64,000 nt of DNA from RYN-230 sp963834705 (GCA_963834705.1 CAWICV010000001.1:186001-250000); one strand, 5' to 3'; positions 1 through 8,546 are shown, numbered from the stretch's first letter. Translations and numbers: made by a program. Notes: a model not told the origin generated them from the letters alone.

Positions 1-297
1 CACCACCCGGCCGAGCTGGCGGACGATCGGGTCCAGGGCGTCGTTCATGGTCACCCGCATGGCCACCGCCGCGTCCACCGCGAGCTGTTCGGCCTGGGCC
101 CGCATCCGCTCCTTGCGGATCTGCTCGTAGGCGGGCACGCCGGCCGCGGTCACGCTGGCCGCCACCGCGCCCAGCGTCCACCATTCCCGTCCGGTCACCG
201 CCGCGCCCGCCATCATGCCCGTCCAGGTGGCCACGGCCACCGCGGCCAGGCTGATGCCGGTGGTCAGGTAGACCCGGCCCGACGGCGAAATCCACAT
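1..297 (-). CDS. Membrane protein N-terminus (partial, runs off left edge)
   Basis: The first 99 codons of a leftward gene are visible, starting at ATG 297-295 and open to base 1. The product begins MWISPSGRVY and has two hydrophobic segments (about residues 10-28 and 38-55). A charged stretch follows (YEQIRKERMRAQAEQL), looking like the start of a cytoplasmic coiled or linker region. This resembles the N-terminus of actinobacterial membrane-anchored sensor or GAF-type proteins, but no diagnostic domain lies within the window, so the function is unknown. Its start is divergent from the MFS gene to the right. Confidence 0.6.
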   Translation of the reverse strand, partial: MWISPSGRVYLTTGISLAAVAVATWTGMMAGAAVTGREWWTLGAVAASVTAAGVPAYEQIRKERMRAQAEQLAVDAAVAMRVTMNDALDPIVRQLGRVV

Positions 298-444
298 GCC
301 GGGAAGGTTAGCCTGCACGGCCCCACGAGGCGCGCGGCCAGCCGAGCTAGGATCAGCAGTATGGGCTTCGGTTGACTGTGACCTAACAGGCGCAAGCGGA
401 CCGCGCTGGTCAGCGGCGCGGCACTGGCGGCTGCGCTGGCCGTC

Positions 445-1572
445 GTGCTGGTCAACGAGCTGGCCGACGGCCTCCGGGCCGCCGCGCTGCCGCTCATCCG
501 CGGTGACTTCGGGCTGAGCTACGGCCAGCTCGGCCTGCTGGCCGCGGCGCCGGTGCTGATCGGCAGCCTGCTGGAGCTGCCGGTCGGGGCGCTGGCCGGG
601 CAGGGGCGGCGCCGCGGCCGGATCATCCTGGCCGGTGGCGCCGTGTTCCTGGCCGCGCTGCTGGGCACCGCGCTGGCCCGGTCGTTCACCGGGCTGCTGA
701 TCTCGTTCATCGCGTTCTACCCGGCCTCAGGCGCGTTCGTCAGCCTGGCCCAGGCCGGCCTGATGGACGCCGACCCGGGCCGCCAGGAGCAGCACATGGC
801 CCGGTGGGGCCTGGCCGGCTCGGTGGGCGCGGTGCTCGGCCCGCTGCTGCTGACCGGGATCCTGGCCGCCGGCGGCAGCTGGCGGGATGGCTACCTGCTG
901 GCCGCCGGGGCGGCCGCGGTGGCCTGGCTCGGTATGGCCCGCTGGCGGCCCGGCCCGGCGGCGGCCGGTGACCCCGGGCCGCCCGGGCTGCGGCAGGTGC
1001 CGGGTCAGGTGCTCGGCGCGCTGCGCCGCGGCGGGGTGCTCCGCTGGCTGGTCCTGCTGGAAGTGAGTGACCTGCTGCTCGACGTATTCACCGGGTTCCT
1101 CGCGGTCTACTTCGTGGCCGTCGTGCACGCCTCGCCGGTGCAGGCGGGACTGGCTGTGGCGGTCCGCTACGGCGCCGGGATAACCGGCGACGTGCTGGTG
1201 ATCCGGGTACTGGACCGGATGGCCGGCCTGCCGGTGCTGCGGGGCAGCGCGGCCGCGGCGCTGCTGCTCTACCCGGCCTTCCTGCTGGTGCCGGGCTTCC
1301 CGGCCAAGCTGACCGTGCTGGCCCTGCTGACCGTCGCCACGGCGCCCTGGTACCCGGTGGCCCAGGCCCAGCTGTACGCGAGCCTGCCCGGGCAGAGCGG
1401 CATCGCGGTCACGCTGAGCAGCGCGGCCGCGCTGGCCGGCGGGCTCGGCCCGCTGGCCGTCGGGTTCGCCGCCGAGCGGGCCGGGCTGGCGGTCACGCTC
1501 AGCGGCCTGGTGCTGGCCCCGGCTACGGTGCTGTTCCTGGCGTGGCGGCGAACCGGTGCGTCGTGTGACTGA
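445..1572 (+). CDS. MFS transporter
   Basis: A 375-residue hydrophobic protein with about eleven or twelve predicted membrane helices and no soluble domain, typical of a small major facilitator superfamily exporter. The substrate cannot be inferred. The first usable start is GTG 445. The same frame is open back to the stop at 379-381 and encodes a basic lead plus hydrophobic residues (NRRKRTALVSGAALAA) that look like the true first helix. Either a rare start such as CTG 406 is used or a base is missing upstream. The 3' end overlaps the convergent flavin-type oxidase gene by 50 bp. Confidence 0.8.
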   Translation: MLVNELADGLRAAALPLIRGDFGLSYGQLGLLAAAPVLIGSLLELPVGALAGQGRRRGRIILAGGAVFLAALLGTALARSFTGLLISFIAFYPASGAFVSLAQAGLMDADPGRQEQHMARWGLAGSVGAVLGPLLLTGILAAGGSWRDGYLLAAGAAAVAWLGMARWRPGPAAAGDPGPPGLRQVPGQVLGALRRGGVLRWLVLLEVSDLLLDVFTGFLAVYFVAVVHASPVQAGLAVAVRYGAGITGDVLVIRVLDRMAGLPVLRGSAAAALLLYPAFLLVPGFPAKLTVLALLTVATAPWYPVAQAQLYASLPGQSGIAVTLSSAAALAGGLGPLAVGFAAERAGLAVTLSGLVLAPATVLFLAWRRTGASCD

Positions 1573-2053
1573 ACGGCTCACCCTTGGCGAAGGCCAGGAC
1601 CTTGGCCGGGGCGACCGCGAAGACCAGCGCCGGGCTCCCCTCCGTCTGCTGGAAGGCCCCGTCGCGGACCTGGAACTGCCAGGACCCGTCCCATTTCCTG
1701 GTCCACGCCTCGGCCAGCCGCCGGAGCAGGGCCTCGTCGCGGACCTGGATGGCGTCGCCCTCCAGGACCACGTCCAGACCGCTCTGCCAGCCGTTGCACC
1801 CGGTGGTCAGGATCACGTGCGGGCTGGCGGCCAGGTTTCTGGCTTTCTGCTCGGTGGGCCCGGTGCAGAAGTGCAGCGCCACGTCCAGCCACACCGCGAC
1901 CAGCGGGGTGACGTGCGGCCGGCCGTCGGCCCGGACCGTGGTCAGCCAGAACAGCTCGGCCTCGGCCAGCACCCGGCGGGTCTCGGCCCAGCCGGTGGCC
2001 GTCGCGGCCGGATCGCTGAACCGCTGGTCGAGCGTGGTCGCTGGAGTGTTCAT
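1523..2053 (-). CDS. Pyridoxamine 5'-phosphate oxidase family (split-barrel flavin/F420-binding) protein
   Basis: A 176-residue protein of the split beta-barrel FMN/F420-binding fold. The segment FWLTTVRADGRPHVTPLVAV is the family's first two strands, and CTGPTEQKARNLAASPHV is the usual second signature. Members bind FMN or F420 and act as oxidases, reductases or general-stress proteins. The substrate is not identifiable. I chose ATG 2053-2051 because AGGAAGG lies just upstream; the frame is open further but without a better start. The gene is convergent with, and overlaps by 50 bp, the MFS gene. Confidence 0.8.
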   Translation of the reverse strand: MNTPATTLDQRFSDPAATATGWAETRRVLAEAELFWLTTVRADGRPHVTPLVAVWLDVALHFCTGPTEQKARNLAASPHVILTTGCNGWQSGLDVVLEGDAIQVRDEALLRRLAEAWTRKWDGSWQFQVRDGAFQQTEGSPALVFAVAPAKVLAFAKGEPFSHTTHRFAATPGTAP

Positions 2054-2151
2054 CCCGGCACCTTCCTGATCGCGGGTCCTGCGGGCGTCCCGGGCGGGCC
2101 GCACCTCAACTACTGTGACGGCCGGCGGCCCGCGGAATCAGCGCCCGGCGG

Positions 2152-4470
2152 TCACTCGTTTCTGGCCACTTCAGGTCCGGTGATGCGGGCCAGCAGCGGG
2201 AAGGTGGCCGCGATGATGCCGAGGGCGGCCACGATCCCGCCCCCGGTGAGCAGGTAGTAGGCGGCGCCGGGGGGCACCATCGGGTGCTGCATCTCCAGTG
2301 AGGCGTACATCGCGGCGGCGCCGAACCCGGTGCCGATCGCGACGGCGGCCACGGCCAGCAGCGGGACGGCGCTTTCCAGCGCGACGACGCGGCGCAGCAT
2401 GGCGAGCGGGGCGCCGGTGAGCCGGAGCAGGCTGAACGGCCGCTTGCGGTCGGCCAGCCCGGCCGCGATGCCCGCGGCCAGCGTGCAGCCGGCAATCGGC
2501 AGGCTGACCAGGATCACCGTGTTCGCGAGCTGCTGGTAGCCGCTGTTGGTCGGATTCGACTGCGCGACCAGTTCGCCCACGGTGGCCGGCACGCCGTCGC
2601 CGAGATAGGCGGAGTAGGCGTGCGAGTTCTCCAGCACCGTCCTGGCCCCTTCGACCGCGGGCATGGTGCCGTTCGTGGCCACGTCGATGGCGTCCACCGC
2701 GCGGCCGTCCAGCCGGGTGCCCGGGACGTTAGCCGCTGGCCAGGTGATCGCGATGGCATCCACGCCGTACAGCGCGCCGCCGAACCCGCCGGCCGGGAAC
2801 GCCACCGTTGTCGCCCCGGCGGGGCAGCGGCCCAGCACGCGAACCGCCGCGAGCTGGGCACACGAGACCACGCCAGCCGGGACCGGACCGGTGCTGCCGG
2901 GAGTCGCGCCGAGGTGGTGAAATGCCGCGGGGATGGTCAGTCCCGGGTCCGCGCGGACCACGGCCACCCCATGCACGCCGTGAATCCTGCTCAGCCCGGC
3001 GGCGAGCGGCGCGGCGGGCGCGGCCGGTCCCGGCCTGGCCTGCTGGCCGGCCAGCTGGTCGGTGAGCACATTCGTTTCCGCGGCGCTGATCCTCGGGGTG
3101 AGTTGCTGAGCGTTCCACGTGGTGATGCCCACCACGGCCACCGTGGTGACGAACAAGGCGAGCACCAGGCCGCTGACGGCGCGGAAGGCGGCCCTCGGGT
3201 CGTCGGCGAGGCGGCGGGCGGCGATCAGCGTGCCGGGCCGGCTGGTCCGCCGGGCCATCACCCGGGCGGCGGCCATGGTGAGCCACGGGCCGGCCAGCAC
3301 CAGGCCGACGATGATGAGCGCGAAGCCGGGCACGAACGCCAGGTCCTGCCCGGCAGGGCTGGCCGGCTTGCCGTGCACGGTGAAGAACCCGAGCTCGGCG
3401 AAGCCGGCCAGCAGCGGGACTATCTGCCAGGCCCGCGGCGGCGGTGGCGTGGTCCGGCGGGTGACGCCGACCGGGGAGATGCGCACCCGGCGCAGCGCCA
3501 GCCGGGCCGCCACGGCGGCGGCTACCGGCACGCCGATCGCCACGATGAGGACGTCCCGCAGGCTGAGCGTCAGCTCGGCGGGGAAGAACGGCTGGCCGAT
3601 GAACGGGATGCCCGCGACCGGGGCGCGCAGCAGGAAGAAGATCCCGAACCCGGCCGCCACCCCGGCCGCCCCGGCCACCGTCGATTCGGTGGCGGCGAGC
3701 AGGGAGACCTGCCGGCGGGTCGCGCCGACCAGGCGCATCGCCGCGAACCGCTGCTCGCGGCGGGCGGCCGACAGCCGGGTCGCGGTGGCGATGAAGATCA
3801 GCACTGGCGCCAGGATGGCCAGCGCCGTGACGGACAGCAGGAGGTCGATGGCGCTCGTCCCGCCGCCCGGGTCCGGCGGGACGTAGTTCAGGCCTCTGGG
3901 GTTGGCCCGGCCGCCCTGGTTGCCGGGCACCTTCGCCGGGATCGAGGTCACCGGCGCGCTGTCCGGGCGGTGCGCCAGCTGCGCTGGGGTGTGCCCGATG
4001 ATGATGACCAGCGAGCGCGGCGAGGGCAGCCCGGCGTCGCCGATTACCCCGGCCAGGCGGCCCGGGTAACGGCCGGCCAGCTGACCCGCCGGGGTGGACC
4101 GGAGCAGCGCGGCCAGTGCGGGCGAGGCGTAGTACTGGCCCGGTGCCGGGTCCCGGGGGACGCCCGGCGGCACCGGCGACGACGGGCCGGTGCCGGCCAC
4201 GTCGAAACGGCTGATCGGCCGGCCGTCGAAGATGTCGCCGCCGGGGTGCCACCACAGCGGTGCGATGCCCGCCGCCGGGCCGGCGGGCACGGACGCGGTG
4301 CCGGTCCAGAACCATCCGTGGCGGTTGTTCCAGGTGAGGGCCGCGTTGGTCGCGGCCACGGCGGTCAGCAGCAGCCCGACGCCGAGGCCGACCGCGACGG
4401 CCAGGACGACCAGCCGGGTGAGGGCCTCGCGGCCGCCACTGAGCACCAGCCGCAGCCCGAGGGGGATCAT
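2152..4470 (-). CDS. ABC transporter permease, FtsX/MacB-like
   Basis: A 772-residue permease with an N-terminal membrane helix (about 15-40), an extracytoplasmic domain (about 45-205), a first FtsX-type block of three helices (about 205-320) including the segment AAMRLVGATRRQVSLLAA, further helices, a second extracytoplasmic part, and a C-terminal three-helix FtsX block (about 660-765). The duplicated FtsX block is usual for actinobacterial permeases of the LolCDE/MacB class. ATG 4470-4468 overlaps the ATPase stop codon (ATGA), so the two genes are translationally coupled. With the PadR gene they form a regulator-ATPase-permease operon, probably for lipophilic or antimicrobial compounds. Confidence 0.9.
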   Translation of the reverse strand: MIPLGLRLVLSGGREALTRLVVLAVAVGLGVGLLLTAVAATNAALTWNNRHGWFWTGTASVPAGPAAGIAPLWWHPGGDIFDGRPISRFDVAGTGPSSPVPPGVPRDPAPGQYYASPALAALLRSTPAGQLAGRYPGRLAGVIGDAGLPSPRSLVIIIGHTPAQLAHRPDSAPVTSIPAKVPGNQGGRANPRGLNYVPPDPGGGTSAIDLLLSVTALAILAPVLIFIATATRLSAARREQRFAAMRLVGATRRQVSLLAATESTVAGAAGVAAGFGIFFLLRAPVAGIPFIGQPFFPAELTLSLRDVLIVAIGVPVAAAVAARLALRRVRISPVGVTRRTTPPPPRAWQIVPLLAGFAELGFFTVHGKPASPAGQDLAFVPGFALIIVGLVLAGPWLTMAAARVMARRTSRPGTLIAARRLADDPRAAFRAVSGLVLALFVTTVAVVGITTWNAQQLTPRISAAETNVLTDQLAGQQARPGPAAPAAPLAAGLSRIHGVHGVAVVRADPGLTIPAAFHHLGATPGSTGPVPAGVVSCAQLAAVRVLGRCPAGATTVAFPAGGFGGALYGVDAIAITWPAANVPGTRLDGRAVDAIDVATNGTMPAVEGARTVLENSHAYSAYLGDGVPATVGELVAQSNPTNSGYQQLANTVILVSLPIAGCTLAAGIAAGLADRKRPFSLLRLTGAPLAMLRRVVALESAVPLLAVAAVAIGTGFGAAAMYASLEMQHPMVPPGAAYYLLTGGGIVAALGIIAATFPLLARITGPEVARNE

Positions 4471-5183
4471 GGCTTGGCCCCGGTGAGCGTGCTGACCGTG
4501 CCGTCGCGGACGATGACCTCCCGGTCGGCGTAGGCGGCGATCCGGGCGTCGTGGGTGACCAGGACGACGGTGGTGCCGTGCTCCCGGGCCGCGGCGGTGA
4601 GCAGGTCCATCACCAGCTCCCCGGACACCGAGTCCAGCGACCCGGTCGGCTCGTCGGCGAACAGCACCTCTGGGCCGGCGACCAGGCCGCGGGCCAGCGC
4701 GACGCGCTGCGCCTGCCCGCCGGACAGCTCACCGGACCTGCGGTGCTCAAGCCCGTCCAGGCCGAGCGGGCCGAACCAGTTCCTGGCCGCCGCCCGCGCC
4801 GGGCCGCGGCGGGTGCCGGCCAGCAGCAGCGGCAGGGCGACGTTCTCCTCCGCGGTCAGCTCGGGGACCAGCTGGCCGGACTGGAACACGAACCCGAACC
4901 GGTCCCGGCGCAGCGCGCTGCGCCGCTCGTCGCTCAGGGTGTCCAGCCGCTGCTCGCCGGACCACACCTCGCCCTGGTCGGGGACCAGGATGCCGGCCAG
5001 GCAGTGCAGCAGGGTGGACTTGCCGGAGCCGCTCGGCCCCATGACCGCGACGATCTCGCCCCGCCGGACGGTGAGCGAGGCGCCGCGCAGCGCCGGTGTC
5101 TGGCCGAACGACTTCACCACGTCCCGCGCCTGGACGATGTTCCCGGTCGCGGGCGCTGCCGCGGCGGGGAGGTTGGCGGTCAC
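4467..5183 (-). CDS. ABC transporter ATP-binding protein (MacB/LolD type)
   Basis: A 238-residue ATPase with Walker A GPSGSGKST, signature LSGGQAQRVALARGL, Walker B VLFADEPTGSLD and H-loop VLVTHD, all in the usual order for the MacB/LolD subfamily that works with FtsX-like permeases. GTG 5183-5181 overlaps the PadR stop (GTGA), and its own stop overlaps the permease ATG. The frame is open upstream inside padR, but that stretch is low in family resemblance, so the coupled GTG is preferred. It energises the permease encoded directly downstream. Confidence 0.93.
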   Translation of the reverse strand: MTANLPAAAAPATGNIVQARDVVKSFGQTPALRGASLTVRRGEIVAVMGPSGSGKSTLLHCLAGILVPDQGEVWSGEQRLDTLSDERRSALRRDRFGFVFQSGQLVPELTAEENVALPLLLAGTRRGPARAAARNWFGPLGLDGLEHRRSGELSGGQAQRVALARGLVAGPEVLFADEPTGSLDSVSGELVMDLLTAAAREHGTTVVLVTHDARIAAYADREVIVRDGTVSTLTGAKP

Positions 5184-5704
5184 TGGCGCACCGCCCGTTC
5201 CAGCAGGTCCAGCCGGGCGGCGGTATGGTCGATCCATCGCAGGTCAGCCTCCAGTCGGTAGAGCGCGTGGTTGGCCAGGAGCACGCCGAGCTGATCGGAG
5301 TCCCGCTTCAGGTCGGTGAGCTCGCGCATCCGCTGCAGGTGCGCCGCCCGCTGGACATCCAGGTACCGGTCGGCCGGCTGGCCGAGCATCAGGGCCAGCA
5401 CCACCTTGGCGAACAGCTCGCTCTGCAGGTCCGGCTCCGGTGGGGCCGGCTCGGCCAGCCAGCGCTGCACATCGGCCACGCCGGCCTCGGTGATGACATA
5501 CCGGCGACGTTCCGGCCCGGCGCCCTGCTCGACCGGCCCGGCGGCTGCCTTCCCGTCCCGGGCCAGCCGGGACAGGGTCGCGTACACCTGGCTGTAGCGC
5601 AGCGCCCGGCCCTGCCCGAAGTACACGTCGTAGTCGCGTTTCAGGTCGTATCCATGGCTTGGCCCCCGCTCCAGCAGGCCCAGCAAGGTCAGCGGAACAC
5701 TCAT
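5180..5704 (-). CDS. PadR family transcriptional regulator
   Basis: A 174-residue PadR regulator. The N-terminal winged helix is clear (TLLGLLERGPSHGYDLKRDY, YSQVYATLSRLARDG), followed by a helical PadR C-terminal dimerisation domain. I start it at ATG 5704-5702, where the family alignment begins (MSVPLTLLGLL). Longer in-frame extensions run into the operator palindrome. It is the first gene of an operon with the ABC ATPase and permease, a common arrangement in which PadR represses the pump and is released by the pump substrate. The operator directly upstream supports autorepression. Confidence 0.9.
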   Translation of the reverse strand: MSVPLTLLGLLERGPSHGYDLKRDYDVYFGQGRALRYSQVYATLSRLARDGKAAAGPVEQGAGPERRRYVITEAGVADVQRWLAEPAPPEPDLQSELFAKVVLALMLGQPADRYLDVQRAAHLQRMRELTDLKRDSDQLGVLLANHALYRLEADLRWIDHTAARLDLLERAVRQ

Positions 5705-5705
5705 A

Positions 5706-5738
5706 ACCGGGAGAATACTCCAAGAGTATTCTCCCGGT
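5706..5738. promoter_or_regulatory. Perfect operator palindrome upstream of padR
   Basis: Two 15-bp arms (ACCGGGAGAATACTC and its exact complement) flank the 3-nt spacer CAA. The element begins 1 bp upstream of the PadR start codon, where a bound protein would block transcription or translation initiation. The core AATACTC/GAGTATT is AT-richer than its surroundings. Position and symmetry suggest the binding site for the PadR protein. Confidence 0.75.
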
Positions 5739-5878
5739 AAGTACTTAGCCGGGCTCGATCTGCGCCGGGCCACCCATCCGGCGGTTACGCCGGCTGCGAA
5801 CGTGCCTCGTCCGGCGGCTGGGAGGTGGATACGTTGGCCTCACGCAGGCCCGGATGACGGCCCAGGGAGGCGACGCCG

Positions 5879-6268
5879 ATGGCTGGCCCACTCGGCCGGA
5901 TGCCGCAGCAGCGGCCCAGGCCACTGCTGCGCACGACGATCGGCGAGGTGCTGCGGCGCACCCGGCGGGCCCAGGGCCGCACCCTGGCCGACGTGTCCCG
6001 GGCCGCCCGGGTCTCCGTGCCCTACCTGTCCGAGCTGGAACGCGGCCGCAAGGAAGCCTCCTCCGAAGTGCTGGCCGCGATCTGCGACGCGCTGCGCATC
6101 GACCTGCCCGAGCTGCTCGCCGTGGTCGGCCGCGAACTGGCCGGGAAGCGCGCCGCCACGGTCATCCGGCTCGACTCGGTCCGCGGCGGCGCAGCGGCCA
6201 GCCCGGTGTCCCGCCCGGCGCACGGGCCGTCCCGGGGCGGCAGCGACGTGGTCTGCCTGGCCGCCTGA
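5879..6268 (+). CDS. popR: XRE-family activator, PopR/ClgR-like, with C-terminal LAA degron
   Basis: A 129-residue Cro/C1-type HTH protein. Residues about 20-80 carry the HTH with TLADVSRAARVSVPYLSELE followed by RGRKEASSEVLAAICDAL, a segment close to the ClgR/PopR group that controls clp genes in Streptomyces. The protein ends VVCLAA. In S. lividans, PopR is known (from memory) to activate clpP3clpP4 and to be degraded by ClpP1P2 through its C-terminal alanines. Here the gene is convergent with two clpP genes, 19 bp from their end. SD GGGAGGCGA precedes ATG 5879. ClgR proper is the alternative; the clpP3P4-like neighbours favour PopR. Confidence 0.8.
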   Translation: MAGPLGRMPQQRPRPLLRTTIGEVLRRTRRAQGRTLADVSRAARVSVPYLSELERGRKEASSEVLAAICDALRIDLPELLAVVGRELAGKRAATVIRLDSVRGGAAASPVSRPAHGPSRGGSDVVCLAA

Positions 6269-6287
6269 CCACCCCGGGGATCACTCG

Positions 6288-6905
6288 TCAGCTGGCACTG
6301 GCCAGGGCGGCCGTCTCCCGGGCAGTGATGACCTCGTCGGCCAGGCCGTAGGCGACGGCCTCTACGGCGGTGAAGGTCTTGTTCCGGTCGGTGTCGTTCC
6401 TGATCTTGGCCACCGGGTGGCCGGTGTGCCGGCTCAGGATCTCGTCCACCTCGGCCCGCACCCGGACCAGCTCCTTGGCCTCGATGGCCAGGTCAGGAAG
6501 GGTGCCCCGGGCCTGGCTGGACGGCTGGTGCAGCAGCACCCGGGCGTGCCGCAGCACCGCGCGCCGGCCCGGCGTGCCCGCCGACAGCAGCACGGCCGCG
6601 GCCGACGCGGCCTGCCCCATGCAGAACGTGGCCACGTCCGGCCGGATGAACCGCATCGTGTCGTAGATCGCGGTCAGCGCGCTGAACGAGCCGCCCGGCG
6701 AGTTGATGTACAGGCTGATCTCCAGGTCCGGGCTGACCGATTCGAGGTGCAGCAGCTGGGCCATCACCACGTTGGCCACGCCGTCGTCGATCTCGGTGCC
6801 GAGGAAGATGATCCGCTCGGAGAGCAGCCGGGAGTAGATGTCGAACGCCCGCTCGCCGGCCGCGGTGCGCTCCACCACGGTGGGGATCGTGTACTGGCTC
6901 ATCAC
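6288..6905 (-). CDS. clpP4: ATP-dependent Clp protease proteolytic subunit (second gene of pair)
   Basis: A 205-residue ClpP-family peptidase. The catalytic triad is visible: Ser101 (GQAAS), His126 (LLHQP) and Asp171 (RNDTD). LYINSPGG and the handle region are conserved. The usual PNARVMIHQP segment is altered to RHARVLLHQP. It starts at ATG 6905, overlapping the stop of the upstream clpP by 4 bp (ATGA), so the two subunits are made together. The pair plus the nearby PopR-like activator matches the clpP3clpP4 operon of Streptomyces, a stress-inducible second Clp protease. The 3/4 naming is by position only. Confidence 0.88.
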   Translation of the reverse strand: MMSQYTIPTVVERTAAGERAFDIYSRLLSERIIFLGTEIDDGVANVVMAQLLHLESVSPDLEISLYINSPGGSFSALTAIYDTMRFIRPDVATFCMGQAASAAAVLLSAGTPGRRAVLRHARVLLHQPSSQARGTLPDLAIEAKELVRVRAEVDEILSRHTGHPVAKIRNDTDRNKTFTAVEAVAYGLADEVITARETAALASAS

Positions 6906-7519
6906 AGGCCTGCCTTCCGGCGGCCAGCCACCACCGGCCGCACGTCGTCGAGCTGTTCCACCACGTGGTCGATGAATCCGTAGGCCAGCGCCTCCTCGGC
7001 GGAGAACCAGCGGTCCCGCAGGCTGTCCTGCTCGATCCGGTCCACCGGCTGACCGGTGTGCTGGGCGGTCAGGCGCGTCATCGTGGCCCCGGTGCGGGCC
7101 AGCTGCTCGGCGTAGATCTCCACGTCGGCGGCGGTGCCGCCAAAGCCGGCCGAGCCCTGGTGCATCAGCACCTGGGCGTGCGGCAGGCTGTACCGCTTGC
7201 CCGGCGCCCCGGCGCAGAGCAGGAACTGGCCCATGCTGGCGGCCAGGCCCATGGCCAGCGTGCTCACGTCGTTGGGGATCAGCCGCATCGTGTCGTAAAT
7301 GGCCAGCCCGGCGACGACCGAGCCGCCGGGGGAGTTGATGTACAGGCTGATGTCGGCCCGCGGATCCTCGGCCGACAGCAATAGCAGCTGGGCGCAGAGC
7401 CGGTTGGCCACCTGGTCGTCGACCTCGCTGCCGAGGACGATGATGCGCTGGTAGAGCAGCCGGGTGACGAGCTGATCGTCGAGTGTCCCGGTGGGTGTTC
7501 CGGCAATGGCGGCCCGCAT
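6902..7519 (-). CDS. clpP3: ATP-dependent Clp protease proteolytic subunit (first gene of pair)
   Basis: A 205-residue ClpP subunit with Ser95 (GLAASMGQF), His120 (QVLMHQ) and Asp165 as triad, and the conserved YINSPGGSV motif. I start it at ATG 7519-7517 behind AGGGAG. The frame is open 156 bp further upstream, but that stretch lacks ClpP sequence and covers the regulatory palindrome. It is translationally coupled to the downstream clpP. Chaperone partners (ClpX, ClpC) are not in the window. Confidence 0.9.
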   Translation of the reverse strand: MRAAIAGTPTGTLDDQLVTRLLYQRIIVLGSEVDDQVANRLCAQLLLLSAEDPRADISLYINSPGGSVVAGLAIYDTMRLIPNDVSTLAMGLAASMGQFLLCAGAPGKRYSLPHAQVLMHQGSAGFGGTAADVEIYAEQLARTGATMTRLTAQHTGQPVDRIEQDSLRDRWFSAEEALAYGFIDHVVEQLDDVRPVVAGRRKAGL

Positions 7520-7590
7520 AGTCTCCCTGCTTTCCGCGGCGGTTCGGTCATTCCCACCATGGGTCAGCAGGCCGCCACCAGCCAAAACAA

Positions 7591-7605
7591 TCTGCTGATA
7601 GCAGA
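7591..7605. promoter_or_regulatory. Candidate PopR operator upstream of clpP3-clpP4
   Basis: The sequence TCTGCTGATAGCAGA is a perfect 6-3-6 palindrome 72 bp upstream of the clpP3 start. As I recall, the S. lividans PopR box is TCTGCC-N3-GGCAGA; this site differs only by the symmetric inner base pair. It sits where an activator would bind. The downstream end of the araC gene (leftward) lies 6 bp to its right. Confidence 0.65.
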
Positions 7606-7610
7606 GGCGC

Positions 7611-8480
7611 CTAGCGGTGCGGCTGGGCGCTGGCGTAGGCGGCGGGGGTCTGGCCGAGCGCGGCCCGGAAGTCACGGGTCAGGTGGGCCTGGTCGGCGTA
7701 GCCGAGGTCGGCGGCCACGTCCGCCCAGGACACCAGGGTGCCGGCCCGGACCGATTCGGCCGCGTCCAGCAGCCGGTACCGGCGGATCACCCACATCGGG
7801 GACACCCCGGCGTAGCGCAGGAACATCCGCTGCAGGGTCCGCGGGCCGAGGCCGGCCAGCTCGCTCAGGTCGGCCAGCCGCCGCACCGCCCGGTTGGTCT
7901 CGGCCAGCCGTGCGGCCTCGGCCACCTGGCTGGCTGGGCCGGCTTGCTGCGGATCCACCGCCTGCTCCAGCCCGGCGGCCAGCAGCCCGACCCGCGCCGC
8001 CTCATCCGGCGCCGCGGTGATCTGCGCGGTCAGCGCGGCCTCGGCCACGCCGATCGCGCTGCCCAGCGGTACCACCCGGTCGGTGAACGCGGCGGCTGAC
8101 CCGGTGGTGAACGCGCCCAGCCCGCCGGGCCGGGTCAGCGCGGCGACGGTCCAGCCGGACCCGACGAGCAGCCGGCTGGTCAGGCCGCGGGCCACGCCGT
8201 TCAGCCGGGCCTCGGCCGGCCCGGGCTCGCGCTGGCCGGGCTGGGCGTTGGCGTGGCCGACGCTGATGTTGGCGCCCGGGTGGGTGAGCACCTGCTGGCG
8301 GTGCGACTGCCCGGCCGGCAGGTCCCAGCGCACCGCCCAGAACCAGTCCACCAGGCCGGCCAGGGCCGGGCCGGCCGGGTACCGGGTGAGCTGGACGCGC
8401 TGCCGCAGCAGCCACGGGTCGAGGATGCCGCGGCTGTCCCGCTCGACTGGCTCCGGCTCCCGCCCGCTCACCTCAGTCAC
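7611..8480 (-). CDS. AraC family transcriptional regulator
   Basis: A 289-residue regulator with an unassigned N-terminal ligand-type domain (starting around PWLLRQRVQLTRYPAGPAL, a region seen in DUF6597-type AraC proteins) and a C-terminal AraC HTH (about residues 195-285) with LAGLGPRTLQRMFLRYAGVS and VAADLGYADQAHLTRDFRAA. The domain order and length are normal. It lies divergent from the DinB-like gene at 8547 with a 66 bp gap, making that gene a plausible target. The ligand is unknown. Confidence 0.85.
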   Translation of the reverse strand: MTEVSGREPEPVERDSRGILDPWLLRQRVQLTRYPAGPALAGLVDWFWAVRWDLPAGQSHRQQVLTHPGANISVGHANAQPGQREPGPAEARLNGVARGLTSRLLVGSGWTVAALTRPGGLGAFTTGSAAAFTDRVVPLGSAIGVAEAALTAQITAAPDEAARVGLLAAGLEQAVDPQQAGPASQVAEAARLAETNRAVRRLADLSELAGLGPRTLQRMFLRYAGVSPMWVIRRYRLLDAAESVRAGTLVSWADVAADLGYADQAHLTRDFRAALGQTPAAYASAQPHR

Positions 8481-8546
8481 CTTAGCCGGGCCGGCTGACG
8501 CGAATGTTCAAGCCGCCCGCGGGCCGGCCTGGCTAGTGTCACCGGC

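Noticed and set aside
727..1581. Long minus-strand frame opposite the MFS gene
   Set aside because: Composition is Arg/Gln/Gly/His rich without hydrophobic order, typical of antisense frames in GC-rich DNA, and the plus strand has a coherent membrane protein.
2620..4533. 637-codon plus-strand frame opposite the ABC permease
   Set aside because: Low-complexity Arg/Gly/Asp/Pro composition and exact coverage of the well-supported permease; an antisense artefact.
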